Of a DNA stretch of 50,620 bases, positions 1 to 7,755 are shown in pieces. The notes below the pieces were generated by a model, which did no database searches, was not told the origin of the DNA, and was given only the letters and a program-made list of their open reading frames with translations. Made by a program: the position numbers and the translations under genes. Each line of letters opens with the position of its first letter. The first letter of the stretch is position 1. Source of the DNA: Elusimicrobiota bacterium (GTDB lineage: Bacteria; Elusimicrobiota; Elusimicrobia; Elusimicrobiales; UBA9959); the NCBI GenBank assembly GCA_003450815.1, contig DMES01000038.1, positions 1 to 50,620 on the forward strand. The letters run 5' to 3'.

Positions 1-92
1 CCCATGATTACACAGATTAAGTAAGATTACACGGATTGCAGACAGAACCGATTCTATTTGTCAACCCTGATAAATATCCGTGTTATCATGGG
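1..92. repeat. Intergenic word-repeat hairpin (AATCTGTGTAATC family), element A
   Basis: Positions 1-17 and 76-92 form an imperfect inverted repeat (15 of 17 positions pair, outermost 8 perfect: CCCATGAT/ATCATGGG). The left arm repeats the word GATTACACRGATT twice. Bases 4-19 are the exact reverse complement of 3652-3667 (element B), so this is a dispersed family rather than a chance hairpin. It lies just downstream of the minus-strand FecR gene and could act as its terminator. The element starts at the first base of the window and may be cut off. Confidence 0.7.
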
Positions 93-112
93 CTGCTACT
101 ATTGCGCAGCCT

Positions 113-898
113 CTATTTACCACGTTTCCTGAGCTTTTCCGCCTTCCGGGTTTCATAATCAGAAATCTTTTTATCCTGCTCATTCAGGAATGAATCAATA
201 AAATCGTCACGCTTGGCCAGCTTCTTTCTAAGTTCTTCCACACGGTTTTTCAGCTTATCATAGCTTCTTCTTTCGCCCTCCATAAGCCGCGACAGGCGCG
301 GTTGCACTGTCAGGGAGCCGTCTGAAACATCGGCCTCGCTGCCCGGGGACATTTCCTTGCTCTCCTGCGCAAATGTTACCCCCAGATTGCCCTCAAAAAG
401 TCCCACCGATGTGTCCTGCCGGGACGAAACCATCACAGTAAAAGCTGTGCCTCGTATCGCGCAGACAACCGAATTTGTGCGAACCTCAAATTTTGACGCG
501 ATTTGGGCTTTAAATTTAGCGGCCAGCCACATGGCCTTGCCTACAGTCAAAGAAAAAACATAGCTGCGGCTTGAGGGGAGAAGTTTTAATTCGTTAGCGG
601 CAAGCTCTGAGCGTTCGTCCAGCTTAATAAATGTCCCGTCTTTGATTAAAATCTCGCAGTATCCGCCGGGACCGGTTTTCACACGGTCGCCTTCTGCTAT
701 AGGCATGGCTTTTTTAACAGGCTGCCACAAAGAAGCCGGCCCTGCTTTCATCAGTTCGGCGCTGCGGCCCGCCTGGTAGATGCAGCCTATCACCCCGCCT
801 TTAACGCTGCCCTGCCCGCCCTCGGGCGAGGAGGGGATATCCGCGGCTGAAAGATTAATACTCACGGCTGAAAGAACAGCCAATATTGAGATTTTCAT
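113..898 (-). CDS. FecR-domain secreted protein
   Basis: A 261-residue exported protein with one FecR domain. The start at 896-898 was chosen because AGGAGG lies just upstream and the protein then opens with a short signal peptide (MKISILAVLSAVSINLSAA). A longer reading from 1003 only adds an unlikely extension. The FecR fold is seen in GDRVKTGPGGYCEI, a basic/hydrophobic core and the FEVRTNSVVCAIRGTAFTV stretch (about residues 60-195). The last 60 residues are charged and probably coiled coil. FecR domains were described in iron-citrate signalling, but stand-alone secreted versions are common in diderms with no known partner, and no sigma factor or TonB receptor lies beside this one. The role is therefore unknown; periplasmic or surface scaffolding is a guess. 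Confidence 0.8.
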   Translation of the reverse strand: MKISILAVLSAVSINLSAADIPSSPEGGQGSVKGGVIGCIYQAGRSAELMKAGPASLWQPVKKAMPIAEGDRVKTGPGGYCEILIKDGTFIKLDERSELAANELKLLPSSRSYVFSLTVGKAMWLAAKFKAQIASKFEVRTNSVVCAIRGTAFTVMVSSRQDTSVGLFEGNLGVTFAQESKEMSPGSEADVSDGSLTVQPRLSRLMEGERRSYDKLKNRVEELRKKLAKRDDFIDSFLNEQDKKISDYETRKAEKLRKRGK

Positions 899-1035
899 AA
901 TGCGCCTCCTGAAGACCAGCCGATATATGACACAGGATATTGAAAATATTATAGAATAAAATCCCGACAGAATATTTTTTAAATGGCGATTTGCGGTTTT
1001 CAATTATTCGCGCCATTCGCCAGCATTCACAATTT

Positions 1036-1914
1036 ATGCCCTATTTTTTTATCGTCAACCCTAAGGCCGGTCATAAACGCAAAAATATCGCCGAACTTAT
1101 TGATAATGTATTTCGCGCCCGGAACATACACTGCGAAATTGAGTTTACCACTAAGCGGGGGCATGCGCGCGAGCTGGCGGCTAAAGCGGTTACGCAGGGT
1201 TTTAGCAATGTGGTGGCAGTTGGCGGAGACGGAACCATAAGGGAAACCGCTTCGGCGCTTATCGGCCATAGCCAGACTCTCGGTATAATTCCCTGCGGCT
1301 CGGGCAACGGACTGGCCCGAAACCTTTATCTTCCGCTTGACGCAGGCGCTTGCCTGCGCGGCCTGCTTGACTGGCCCGTGCGTGAGATTGACGCGGGGCT
1401 TGCCAATGGCGAGCTGTTTTTATGTTCCGCAGGGGTCGGACTTGACGCGGAACTTGCCCGTGATTACAACGCCCGTAAGGGGAGGCGCGGCATTCTGCCC
1501 TATCTTTATCACGGGGTGCTTCAATTTTTTAAATACCGGCCTGTTCCCATGGCCGCGGTTTTTCAGTCAAAGCGGGTGGAATTTGAGCCGCTTCTGGCCG
1601 CGGTTCTAAACGGCCGTCAGTACGGAGGCGGGGCGCAGATAGCGCCGGACGCCTATCTTGACGACGGTCTGCTGGATCTTGTTGTGGTACGGAAGACGGG
1701 TTTTTTAAAAACTATCCGGGCGCTGCCGGCTTTATTTAACGGCGCCCTGACTTCTCACCCTGAGCTGGTCAGTTATTTCAAAGCGCAGCTCTTTGAGTTC
1801 CACTGCCGCAAGGGAACGGCCTACCATCTTGACGGAGAAGATTTTGTCTGCGACACCGGCCTGCTGAAAATAACAGTGCTGCCAAAAGGCCTTAAGGTTA
1901 AAGCCCCGCGCTGA
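1036..1914 (+). CDS. Diacylglycerol kinase family lipid kinase (DAGK/YegS/BmrU-like)
   Basis: A 292-residue cytoplasmic lipid kinase. The family phosphorylates diacylglycerol, sphingosine-like or related lipids with ATP. The N-terminus FIVNPKAGHKRK is the typical phosphate-binding opening, followed by VAVGGDGTIRE (GGDGT 63-67) and the substrate loop CGSGNGLARNL (88-98). The C-terminal beta-sandwich carries GGAQIAPDAYLDDGLLDLVV. All signature motifs are intact and the length is normal for the family. The start at 1036 puts the family motif at the N-terminus; a TTG at 991 would only add 15 residues of no recognisable character. No clear Shine-Dalgarno is present. The gene diverges from the FecR gene and ends directly at a hairpin element (1917-2022). 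The exact lipid substrate cannot be read from the sequence. Confidence 0.88.
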   Translation: MPYFFIVNPKAGHKRKNIAELIDNVFRARNIHCEIEFTTKRGHARELAAKAVTQGFSNVVAVGGDGTIRETASALIGHSQTLGIIPCGSGNGLARNLYLPLDAGACLRGLLDWPVREIDAGLANGELFLCSAGVGLDAELARDYNARKGRRGILPYLYHGVLQFFKYRPVPMAAVFQSKRVEFEPLLAAVLNGRQYGGGAQIAPDAYLDDGLLDLVVVRKTGFLKTIRALPALFNGALTSHPELVSYFKAQLFEFHCRKGTAYHLDGEDFVCDTGLLKITVLPKGLKVKAPR

Positions 1915-1916
1915 TA

Positions 1917-2022
1917 ACAAGTCACATGTCACAAGTAATACAAAGCTGCCTCTATCGTCTTAGTCAAACTTGTGACGTGCAACTTGAGACATGAGACTTA
2001 CTGCTTGTGACCTGTGACTTGT
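1917..2022. repeat. Intergenic word-repeat hairpin (GTGACTTGTGAC family), element G
   Basis: Bases 1917-1935 pair with 2004-2022 as a 19-bp inverted repeat with one mismatch. The core word TTGTGAC and variants (TTGTGACGTGCAACTTGAGACATGAGAC) recur between and after the arms, continuing up to 2030. The element fills the whole gap between the lipid kinase and the radical SAM gene and runs to within 8 bases of the latter's ATG, so no Shine-Dalgarno is left. It may be a terminator or a mobile miniature repeat; its function is unknown. Confidence 0.75.
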
Positions 2023-2037
2023 GACTTGCGACCTCTA

Positions 2038-3084
2038 ATGACCTTACGCGAACTGGTTGAAAAATTCTCAAAGCGGACGGAACTTTTCCGGCCCGCTCCG
2101 GGAGGCGCGGTTAAATGCCTGGCCTGCGCCCGCGCTTGCGTAATTTCAGAAGGCGCTTTCGGCTTTTGCCGCGTCAGGTTTAACCGTGGCGGGAAGCTTT
2201 TCGCGCCGTGGGGTTATGTGTCCGGTATCGCCCTTGACCCGGTTGAAAAAAAACCTTTCTTCCATGTCCTGCCGGGAGCCCAAGCCCTCTCTTTCGGAAT
2301 GTACGGCTGTAATTTCAGCTGCGCCTTCTGCCAGAACAGCCAAACCGCTTTGCCCGGACCAGAAGCTTCGGCGCTATTTTCTTGCCAAAGAATTTTACCC
2401 GCGGCGCTTGCGGAAAGCGCCGCGGAAAATAAAGCGCCGCTTATAGTGTCTACATACAACGAACCGCTGGTTACCGCTGAATGGGCGCGCGCCGTGTTCA
2501 GTGAAGCCAAAAAGAAAGGCCTGCGCACTGCCTTTGTTTCAAACGCCTGTGCCTCAAAGGAGGTCCTTGAATTTCTGCGCCCCTGTCTTGATTTTTATAA
2601 GGCGGATCTCAAAAGTTTCAACGCCGAACGCTATTTAGAAGTGACCGGCGGCGACCTTAAAAAGGTTCTTAAGGGGATAGAACTGGTTTACTCAATGGGT
2701 TTTTGGCTTGAGGTGGTAACGCTTGTGGTGCCCGGCTTTAACGACTCGCCGGCTGAACTTGAGTGCGCGGCCTCTTTTATAGCCGGGCTTTCAAAGAACA
2801 TCCCATGGCATGTGACGGCCTTCTACCCGGCGCATAAAATGCCGGATACAGAGCCGACGCCGCCTGAAACGGTGCTCCGCGCGCGTGAGATCGGCCTGAA
2901 AAAAGGTCTGAATTTCGTGTATGCCGGGAATATGGCGGGCTCCGGTGACGCCGAAAACACTCTCTGCTCCGTTTGCGGAAAACTGCTGGTGGAAAGACGC
3001 GGTTTTTCGGTTACCACAAATCTTCTTGCCGGGCGTGGAACATGTCCGGCCTGCGGCAAGACAGTTCCCGGAGTCTGGAAATAA
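2038..3084 (+). CDS. amrS: AmrS-like radical SAM protein (AmmeMemoRadiSam family)
   Basis: A 348-residue radical SAM enzyme of the PflA-related AmrS group. An N-terminal cysteine cluster (CLACARAC, about 28-35, then GFCRVR) precedes the 4Fe-4S/SAM site CNFSCAFC (C91, C95, C98). Further on come the STYNEP strand and FVSNACASKEVLEF. The C-terminus has paired zinc-like cysteines (CSVCGKLLVERRG and GTCPACGKTVPGVW), as is typical of this family. Members usually work with Memo and AMMECR1 proteins, but neither is encoded in this window. The reaction is not established; the activating-enzyme relatives make 5'-deoxyadenosyl radicals. The ATG at 2038 is preferred over the in-frame GTG at 2014, which lies inside the repeat element. 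No Shine-Dalgarno is visible because the repeat abuts the gene. Confidence 0.85.
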   Translation: MTLRELVEKFSKRTELFRPAPGGAVKCLACARACVISEGAFGFCRVRFNRGGKLFAPWGYVSGIALDPVEKKPFFHVLPGAQALSFGMYGCNFSCAFCQNSQTALPGPEASALFSCQRILPAALAESAAENKAPLIVSTYNEPLVTAEWARAVFSEAKKKGLRTAFVSNACASKEVLEFLRPCLDFYKADLKSFNAERYLEVTGGDLKKVLKGIELVYSMGFWLEVVTLVVPGFNDSPAELECAASFIAGLSKNIPWHVTAFYPAHKMPDTEPTPPETVLRAREIGLKKGLNFVYAGNMAGSGDAENTLCSVCGKLLVERRGFSVTTNLLAGRGTCPACGKTVPGVWK

Positions 3085-3124
3085 GTCTGGATTCCGCAGT
3101 CGGAATTAGGAGTCTACAAACCTT

Positions 3125-3152
3125 CCCAAAAAAATCAATTGATTTTTTTGGG
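3125..3152. terminator. Perfect 28-nt palindrome, likely bidirectional terminator
   Basis: Two 14-base half-sites (CCCAAAAAAATCAA / TTGATTTTTTTGGG) pair perfectly with no loop spacer. It lies between the convergent AmrS gene (ends 3084) and the membrane-protein gene (stop at 3135-3137, inside the palindrome). A/T tracts on both strands fit bidirectional termination. A second inverted repeat with 9-bp arms (3162-3180, CGGATTGAA/TTCAATCCG) sits beside it, inside the minus-strand gene. Confidence 0.65.
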
Positions 3153-3617
3153 ATATCTGAACGGATTGAATTTCAATCCGCTCATTGGGTTTTCGCTTTC
3201 TTTCTGAAAAAGGGCCGTAAGGCCGCCGAGCAGACAGGCGGCTGTTACCAGCAGGCCGCAAAGGCGCGATAAGCCGAAGTTTGAGCCCGCGGCAATGCGT
3301 GAAAAAAACAATCCCGAGACCGAGGCCGAGAAAAACAGCACCGAAAAAGCTGAAACCCTGTCTTTCAGCGATAACACCAAAGAACTCGCAAGTAAATATT
3401 GCGCCTGAGCAAGCGCCGCCGATAAAAGCGCGAACCCCGCCGAGTCATAAGCAAGGTGGGAGGGCCGGCAAATATGCCCCTGACAAAAAATAAAACTGCG
3501 GCAGATAACAATGGCCCGCATCACCGCCTGAACGGCTAAAAACGCGAAAGCCGTGACTACAAGCGATATCGCCGGATAAAGCCAAAGCGGAGTCAAGCTT
3601 TTTAGATATGTGCGCAT
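3135..3617 (-). CDS. Small hypothetical membrane protein
   Basis: A 160-residue hydrophobic protein that I do not recognise. Roughly four membrane segments can be seen: about 11-33 (LWLYPAISLVVTAFAFLAV), 58-82, 88-107 and 117-137. A cysteine-containing loop (CRSFIFCQGHICRPSH) follows the first. The C-terminal tail FNPFRYPKKIN is encoded by a run of palindromes that probably serves as the terminator, so the last residues may be repeat-derived. No Shine-Dalgarno precedes the ATG at 3615-3617; element B lies directly upstream. It sits between AmrS (convergent) and Era (same strand, 76 bases away). There is no evidence for a function. Confidence 0.5.
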   Translation of the reverse strand: MRTYLKSLTPLWLYPAISLVVTAFAFLAVQAVMRAIVICRSFIFCQGHICRPSHLAYDSAGFALLSAALAQAQYLLASSLVLSLKDRVSAFSVLFFSASVSGLFFSRIAAGSNFGLSRLCGLLVTAACLLGGLTALFQKESENPMSGLKFNPFRYPKKIN

Positions 3618-3624
3618 GAAATAA

Positions 3625-3667
3625 GAATGATTTTATCTGTGTAATCTGTTCTAATCTGTGTAATCAT
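3625..3667. repeat. Intergenic word-repeat element B (AATCTGTGTAATC family)
   Basis: The words TATCTGTG, TAATCTGT and TAATCTGTG follow one another at about 10-base steps (3633-3660), bounded by ATGATT and AATCAT as short inverted ends. Bases 3652-3667 are the exact reverse complement of bases 4-19 in element A. It fills most of the gap between the Era gene and the small membrane-protein gene. Confidence 0.7.
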
Positions 3668-3693
3668 AGTCCCTGCGACTTCTGGAGCAGGAG

Positions 3694-4599
3694 CTATTCA
3701 TAAAATCCGGTTTTTTTTAAAAACCGGATGCTGTTTTGCCAGTCTTTGGTTATTTTTATTATAAGCTCAAGTCTGGCCGGGCGGCCCAAAAACTTTTCAA
3801 TGGCTTTCTGCGAATCTTCCCTGAGGCGCCGTATGCTTTGCCCGCCCCTGCCTATTAAAATCGGCTTCTGGCTGGCGCGCTCGGCGTGAACAATGGCGTA
3901 AATATGGTCCGGTAAACCCGGGGTTTCCTTAAAGAGCTCTATTTCAACCGCACAGGCGTAAGGGATCTCATCCTGGTAAAGTTTAAAAATATTCTCCCTT
4001 ATTATTTCAGCGGCGAAAAAACGCTCCCAGCGGTCGCTTGCCTGATCCGGAGGGTAATAAGGCGGGCTTTGCGGAAGGGCGCATGTTATGGCTTTTTTAA
4101 GAGCTTGTATTCCGGTCAGGTTAAGTGCGGAAACTTGAAAAACCTCAGTTACCTGCAGCAGCTTTTTGAAATAATCAACCGCGGCGGATGCCGCTTCGGG
4201 CGCGGGATAGAGGTCAATTTTATTTATCACCAGGTAGAGCGGAACTCTGAGGTTTTTCAACTGATCGAAAAAAGCAAGCTTGTCTTGAGGGGGGAGGCGC
4301 GGTTCGGTTATCAGTACGGCCAGATCGCTTTCTTCAAGGGCCGCCCTCTTTATTGAAACGGCCATACTATTCTCGAAAAGATTGCGCGGTTTGAGGAAAC
4401 CGGGCGTGTCAACAAACACCGCCTGACACTCTTTTCCATTCAGGATACCCAGTACGTTATTGCGGGTTGTCTGGGGTTTGGGCGAAACTATGGACAGGCG
4501 TGTGCCGCAAAGGGCGTTAAGAAGAGTTGACTTGCCGACATTCGGCAGCCCCGTGATAGCGACGAAGCCGGCTTTAAAGCCGGAGGGAGACTGTATCAA
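3694..4599 (-). CDS. era: GTPase Era
   Basis: A 301-residue ribosome-assembly GTPase that binds the 3' end of 16S rRNA during 30S maturation. The GTPase domain shows G1 GLPNVGKST, G3 VDTPG and G4 NKID. The C-terminal KH RNA-binding domain is seen in ILIGRGGQSIRRLREDSQKA and the following ARLELIIKITKDW. Length and order of motifs are standard. The start is a TTG at 4597-4599, supported by GAGGA six bases upstream; no ATG lies between it and the G1 loop. It is followed on the same strand by the small membrane-protein gene and preceded by a word-repeat element (4641-4711) that separates it from the PPC-domain gene. Confidence 0.95.
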   Translation of the reverse strand: MIQSPSGFKAGFVAITGLPNVGKSTLLNALCGTRLSIVSPKPQTTRNNVLGILNGKECQAVFVDTPGFLKPRNLFENSMAVSIKRAALEESDLAVLITEPRLPPQDKLAFFDQLKNLRVPLYLVINKIDLYPAPEAASAAVDYFKKLLQVTEVFQVSALNLTGIQALKKAITCALPQSPPYYPPDQASDRWERFFAAEIIRENIFKLYQDEIPYACAVEIELFKETPGLPDHIYAIVHAERASQKPILIGRGGQSIRRLREDSQKAIEKFLGRPARLELIIKITKDWQNSIRFLKKTGFYE

Positions 4600-4640
4600 T
4601 TTGTTTCCTCGGTAGAGCCTGAATTTAGGGGCTAAGTAAG

Positions 4641-4711
4641 AGGGAATAGGGGTTAGGGAAGGAGTTCCTTATTTCGGTGCCCTTTCCCCTGGCCCCTATA
4701 CGCTATTCCCT
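4641..4711. repeat. Intergenic word-repeat hairpin (GGGAATAG/GGAGTTCCTT family), element D
   Basis: Arms made of AGGG/TAGGGG words (4641-4658) face CCCT words (4680-4711). The centre is the near-palindrome AAGGAGTTCCTT (4659-4670). Bases 4696-4710 are the exact reverse complement of 10081-10095 (element F), and the centre matches both element E (8785-8796, one difference) and element F (10132-10141, inverted). It fills the gap between the PPC-domain gene and Era. Confidence 0.75.
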
Positions 4712-4719
4712 GTACACAG

Positions 4720-5169
4720 TTACTTAAAAAACACAGGATTCGTCCAGAGCGGAAGCTGCGTGGCTTTATCCAGCTTGCGAACTTTCATATCGCCTGAAAG
4801 TTCCTGTATGAAGATTTCGCAGCTGAAAACCATCGTCCCGGCCATAAGATGCCCGCCGAAAGCATTCCCCTGGGCGTCAGAAAAGGTTATGTGGGCGTGA
4901 ACCATGGGTTTGTCGTCAAAAAGGCTCACATTGCCGCACAGCGAAAGTATTTCCAGTTCCTTTTCCAGATTGATTTTTACATATTTTTTGGCTTTCTGGT
5001 CGTAAACGCTGAAAGTGGCCCGCTCAACCGCCCCCAGCGCGTGAATTACGCCGCAGCGGATTTGATAATGGTGGCAGAAACCCTGAAGGGCCTGAAGCAA
5101 ATCATCACCTTTCTGCACGCTGAACATGAAAGTTCTGGCGCTTAAATACGGCTTTTCCTGTTGAGTCAT
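4720..5169 (-). CDS. PPC (DUF296) domain protein
   Basis: A 149-residue protein consisting of one PPC/DUF296 domain. In plants this domain accompanies AT-hook DNA-binding proteins; in bacteria it stands alone, forms trimers and is often called a DNA-binding protein without direct proof. Typical features are the opening FMFSVQKGDDLLQALQGF, the GVIHALGAVERATFSVYD strand pair, and MVHAHITFSDAQGNAFGGHL with its conserved histidines, which could bind a metal. The start is fixed by GGGAGG shortly before the ATG. It lies between element C and element D on the same strand as transketolase and Era. Its biological role is unknown. Confidence 0.8.
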   Translation of the reverse strand: MTQQEKPYLSARTFMFSVQKGDDLLQALQGFCHHYQIRCGVIHALGAVERATFSVYDQKAKKYVKINLEKELEILSLCGNVSLFDDKPMVHAHITFSDAQGNAFGGHLMAGTMVFSCEIFIQELSGDMKVRKLDKATQLPLWTNPVFFK

Positions 5170-5186
5170 TTAAGTTCCTCCCTAAG

Positions 5187-5300
5187 AAGAGATTACATAG
5201 ATTAAAGAGCGATTACAGCGATACTAAATAATCGCTGTAACCGCCGCATATCGCTGTTATCTCTTCTTTATCGCTGTCATCTCATTTTTATCGCTGTCAT
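5187..5300. repeat. Intergenic word-repeat hairpin (ATCGCTGT family), element C
   Basis: The word ATCGCTGT occurs at 5231, 5250, 5270 and 5290 with a period of 19-20 bases and is present once inverted at 5215-5222. Bases 5213-5222 and 5231-5240 form a perfect 10-bp stem with an 8-base loop. The left end (GAGATTACATAGATT) also resembles the words of elements A and B. The element overlaps the last codons of the transketolase gene (stop at 5257-5259), which are read from the repeated word. Confidence 0.75.
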
Positions 5301-7671
5301 CCTTTTTTTCTATAAACCGCGCGTAATCAATGACGGCTTTCAGCTGCGCGCCGGCGTCAAGTCCGGATTCCTTAAGCACTGCGTCCGCCTTGCCCGAGCA
5401 CGGGTACCGGCCCTGTTTAAAAGCATGCAGGGTACGGGCAATGCCTTCCTTTGAACGAACCCAGAAATACATGGTTGGCAGGGTGAAATCAGTTATTCCC
5501 ATCGCTTCAAGGGCACAGCGCTCCGGGTAAAGCTCTTCTTTTTCCTTTTCATCCAGAAGTTCGTAGAGTTCTTTGGAGGCTACATAGAACACATTCAGGT
5601 TCAGCCCCATTTTCCGTATCTCAGGAAGCACCTCATTTACGAAAACAGTGGCGACGCCGTTTCCTTGAAGTACTATGGTGCCGCGGGAGGCCTTTTTTTT
5701 AAGCAGGGGGTAAATGCCTTTGACGGCGGCGTGAGCTGGCGGCAGACCGAGCTTTGCGCGGTCTATAATTATCTCCGGCGGCCTTGTTATGAATGGGGCT
5801 ATTACGGCAGGGCGCAGCTTGAGGGCGGCGGTCAGAAGCGGCCATACCTCCTGCGGTTCCCATGGGGTAAGAGTGATCATGGCGCCCCTGGGAAAATTGC
5901 CTTCCAGCAACTGCAGCGGCTGAGGATCGGCGTGGGTGGGGCCGTCTTCTCCAGTCTTAGCTCCGGCGTGCGCGTTTATCATTATAAAGGGATTGTAGGC
6001 GCGGCCGTCCAGCGCGCGGCGCATCTGCTGCCCTATGGCGTGCAACCGCGCCGATATGTGTTCAAGCGGGGCTATAAAAGCCGCATAAGACGAGGTGACG
6101 CCTATATGCGAGCCGAAACTTGAAAGCCCGGACATTATGGATCCCATGGCATCTTCACAGATGCCGCCCGCGGGAAAAATCCTGGATTTTGGGTTTGAAA
6201 CCGCGTTGTAAAATCCCTCCGCAAACCCTTTGCCGGCCAGATTCACGCTGGTGGAACCGTAGAGGTCGGCTGCCGCTACAATTATTGAGCCGGAAGTGGC
6301 AAGATTTAAGTGGTTAAGCGCACGCGCAAGCGCTTCCTTGGGCGTTACCTCGGAGCCGGGCTCAAAGCGCAGCCCGGCCGGCGCTGTCAGCGGATCGGCA
6401 TCAAAAGCCGCCATAGGCTCCGGACCACCGGCCCTGGGTTTGCGCCCGCGCGCGTCCAGCCGCGAATGGGAATCATTCAGCGTTCTGAGCGCGAATGCGG
6501 GAAGGGCTGGTGTGTTTTCAAGCGCATGTCGCACGGTAAGAAGCGTATCATAGAAGCAGGATTCAATCGCGTCGTCTCCGGTCAGCGCTGAACTGTAGCG
6601 GGGCATTTTCACATTGAAGCGTTTTTCAAATTCGGACAGGGTCGCGTAATAGCCGTCTGAACAGAACTTGTGGCCGGCCCCGTGGGCCGCGCGGCCTTCT
6701 ATACCGTATTTCCAGCCTTTTGTGGTGCGGTAAACAATTGCGGTCGGTTGTTTATTGTCCGCATTATTCAAGGCAAATTTCTGGGCCGTCAGTATCTGGA
6801 AAAAATCATGTCCGTTTGAAACATAAACCACATTCCAATCGTTCAAATAAGCAAGTTCGTCCGGGGTCCATTGCACATAATCCCCCGGTCTGGAATTTTC
6901 AAGGCAGACATTGTTCGAGTCTATTGAGGACTGGTTCCAGTCCACATGCATGTAAAGATTTGAAAGCCGGGCCGTGGCGGCGGACGCCATGGACTCGGCC
7001 ACTCTGCCCGGAGTCATGCCGCCTTCGCCTTCTATCATATGTATCCGGGGGCAGTCGGGGCCATAAACATCCATAGAACCAAGCGCAAGCCCCACAGCGG
7101 AGCCTACTCCCGTTCCCGAAGCGCCGGTGGCTGTTTTTACAAAAGGGGTAAGCGGGGTGGGATGGCCGTCCAGCGCTTTAGAGTTGAATTTTTTAAAAAG
7201 CGGAGTGGCGTTAACGGGGTTGCGTCTGAAACCCAATAAATCCTCCAGACGCAGCTGCGATTTTTCTTCCGGCAGACGCCGGGAGTCTGCAACGCGCATC
7301 AATTCATTTCTAAGCGCCCAAAGGGCGTAAAGTCCCAGAGCCTTATGTCCGGCTGCGTAGGAGATAAGGTCGCTGTCCGCGCGCTGCGGGGAGAAAAAAT
7401 CGTAGTCCATGCCGGCGAACAGAAGAGATTGGGCTATTCTGCCGGAGGAAACGCTCCCTCCCGGGTGGCCTGAGACGGGAGCGAAATTATAAAGCACGGA
7501 GCAGAGCGCCCTGTAAATAAGGTCAATGTCTTCCAAGGCCTTCACATCGTCGTCCTCGACTTTAAATTGTGAAGACATGATAATATCGGAAACATCGTAA
7601 TAGCCGGCGCGTCTGGGCGCGATGGAAAACTTTGAGGGCTTTACATTGGTGAAAAGCTGCTGTGTTTCCAT
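5257..7671 (-). CDS. Transketolase-family thiamine diphosphate enzyme (divergent)
   Basis: An 804-residue protein with transketolase order: ThDP-binding half, pyrimidine half, C-terminal domain. Visible motifs are SGHPGG (67-72), ATGASGTGVG (181-190), the metal/ThDP motif that reads G-E-G (215-217) in place of the usual GDG with its partner asparagine at about 246, the catalytic-glutamate segment GICEDAMG (E506) where most transketolases read REHAM, and GEDGPTH (574-580). Transketolase moves two-carbon units between sugar phosphates in the pentose phosphate pathway, and the adjacent divergent aldolase gene supports a sugar-phosphate role. It is longer than the usual 620-700 residues and the active-site changes point to a divergent subfamily, so the substrate is uncertain. 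The last 14 or so residues (DDSDKNEMTAIKKR) come from element C. The ATG at 7669-7671 lacks a good Shine-Dalgarno. Confidence 0.8.
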   Translation of the reverse strand: METQQLFTNVKPSKFSIAPRRAGYYDVSDIIMSSQFKVEDDDVKALEDIDLIYRALCSVLYNFAPVSGHPGGSVSSGRIAQSLLFAGMDYDFFSPQRADSDLISYAAGHKALGLYALWALRNELMRVADSRRLPEEKSQLRLEDLLGFRRNPVNATPLFKKFNSKALDGHPTPLTPFVKTATGASGTGVGSAVGLALGSMDVYGPDCPRIHMIEGEGGMTPGRVAESMASAATARLSNLYMHVDWNQSSIDSNNVCLENSRPGDYVQWTPDELAYLNDWNVVYVSNGHDFFQILTAQKFALNNADNKQPTAIVYRTTKGWKYGIEGRAAHGAGHKFCSDGYYATLSEFEKRFNVKMPRYSSALTGDDAIESCFYDTLLTVRHALENTPALPAFALRTLNDSHSRLDARGRKPRAGGPEPMAAFDADPLTAPAGLRFEPGSEVTPKEALARALNHLNLATSGSIIVAAADLYGSTSVNLAGKGFAEGFYNAVSNPKSRIFPAGGICEDAMGSIMSGLSSFGSHIGVTSSYAAFIAPLEHISARLHAIGQQMRRALDGRAYNPFIMINAHAGAKTGEDGPTHADPQPLQLLEGNFPRGAMITLTPWEPQEVWPLLTAALKLRPAVIAPFITRPPEIIIDRAKLGLPPAHAAVKGIYPLLKKKASRGTIVLQGNGVATVFVNEVLPEIRKMGLNLNVFYVASKELYELLDEKEKEELYPERCALEAMGITDFTLPTMYFWVRSKEGIARTLHAFKQGRYPCSGKADAVLKESGLDAGAQLKAVIDYARFIEKKDDSDKNEMTAIKKR

Positions 7672-7698
7672 GGTTACATTTTACCAAATTAGAGAGGC

Positions 7699-7727
7699 TG
7701 GAAATATACTCGGGAAAGTAATATAAT
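7699..7727 (+). promoter_or_regulatory. Predicted sigma-70-type promoter for the aldolase gene
   Basis: TGGAAA (7699-7704) and TATAAT (7722-7727) are 17 bases apart, 28 bases before the aldolase ATG. The -10 is perfect and the -35 matches 4 of 6. Directly before the ATG there is an AGGAGG ribosome site (about 7746). Confidence 0.45.
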
Positions 7728-7755
7728 TTTAAGTGCAGGGAATCAGGAGGATAAA

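Noticed and set aside
991..1035. Upstream TTG start for the lipid kinase
   Set aside because: The extra 15 residues precede the normal family N-terminus and no ribosome site supports them.
1..5300. The word-repeat elements as CRISPR arrays
   Set aside because: The words are only 7-15 bases, appear in both orientations, lack uniform spacers, and no cas gene is in the window.
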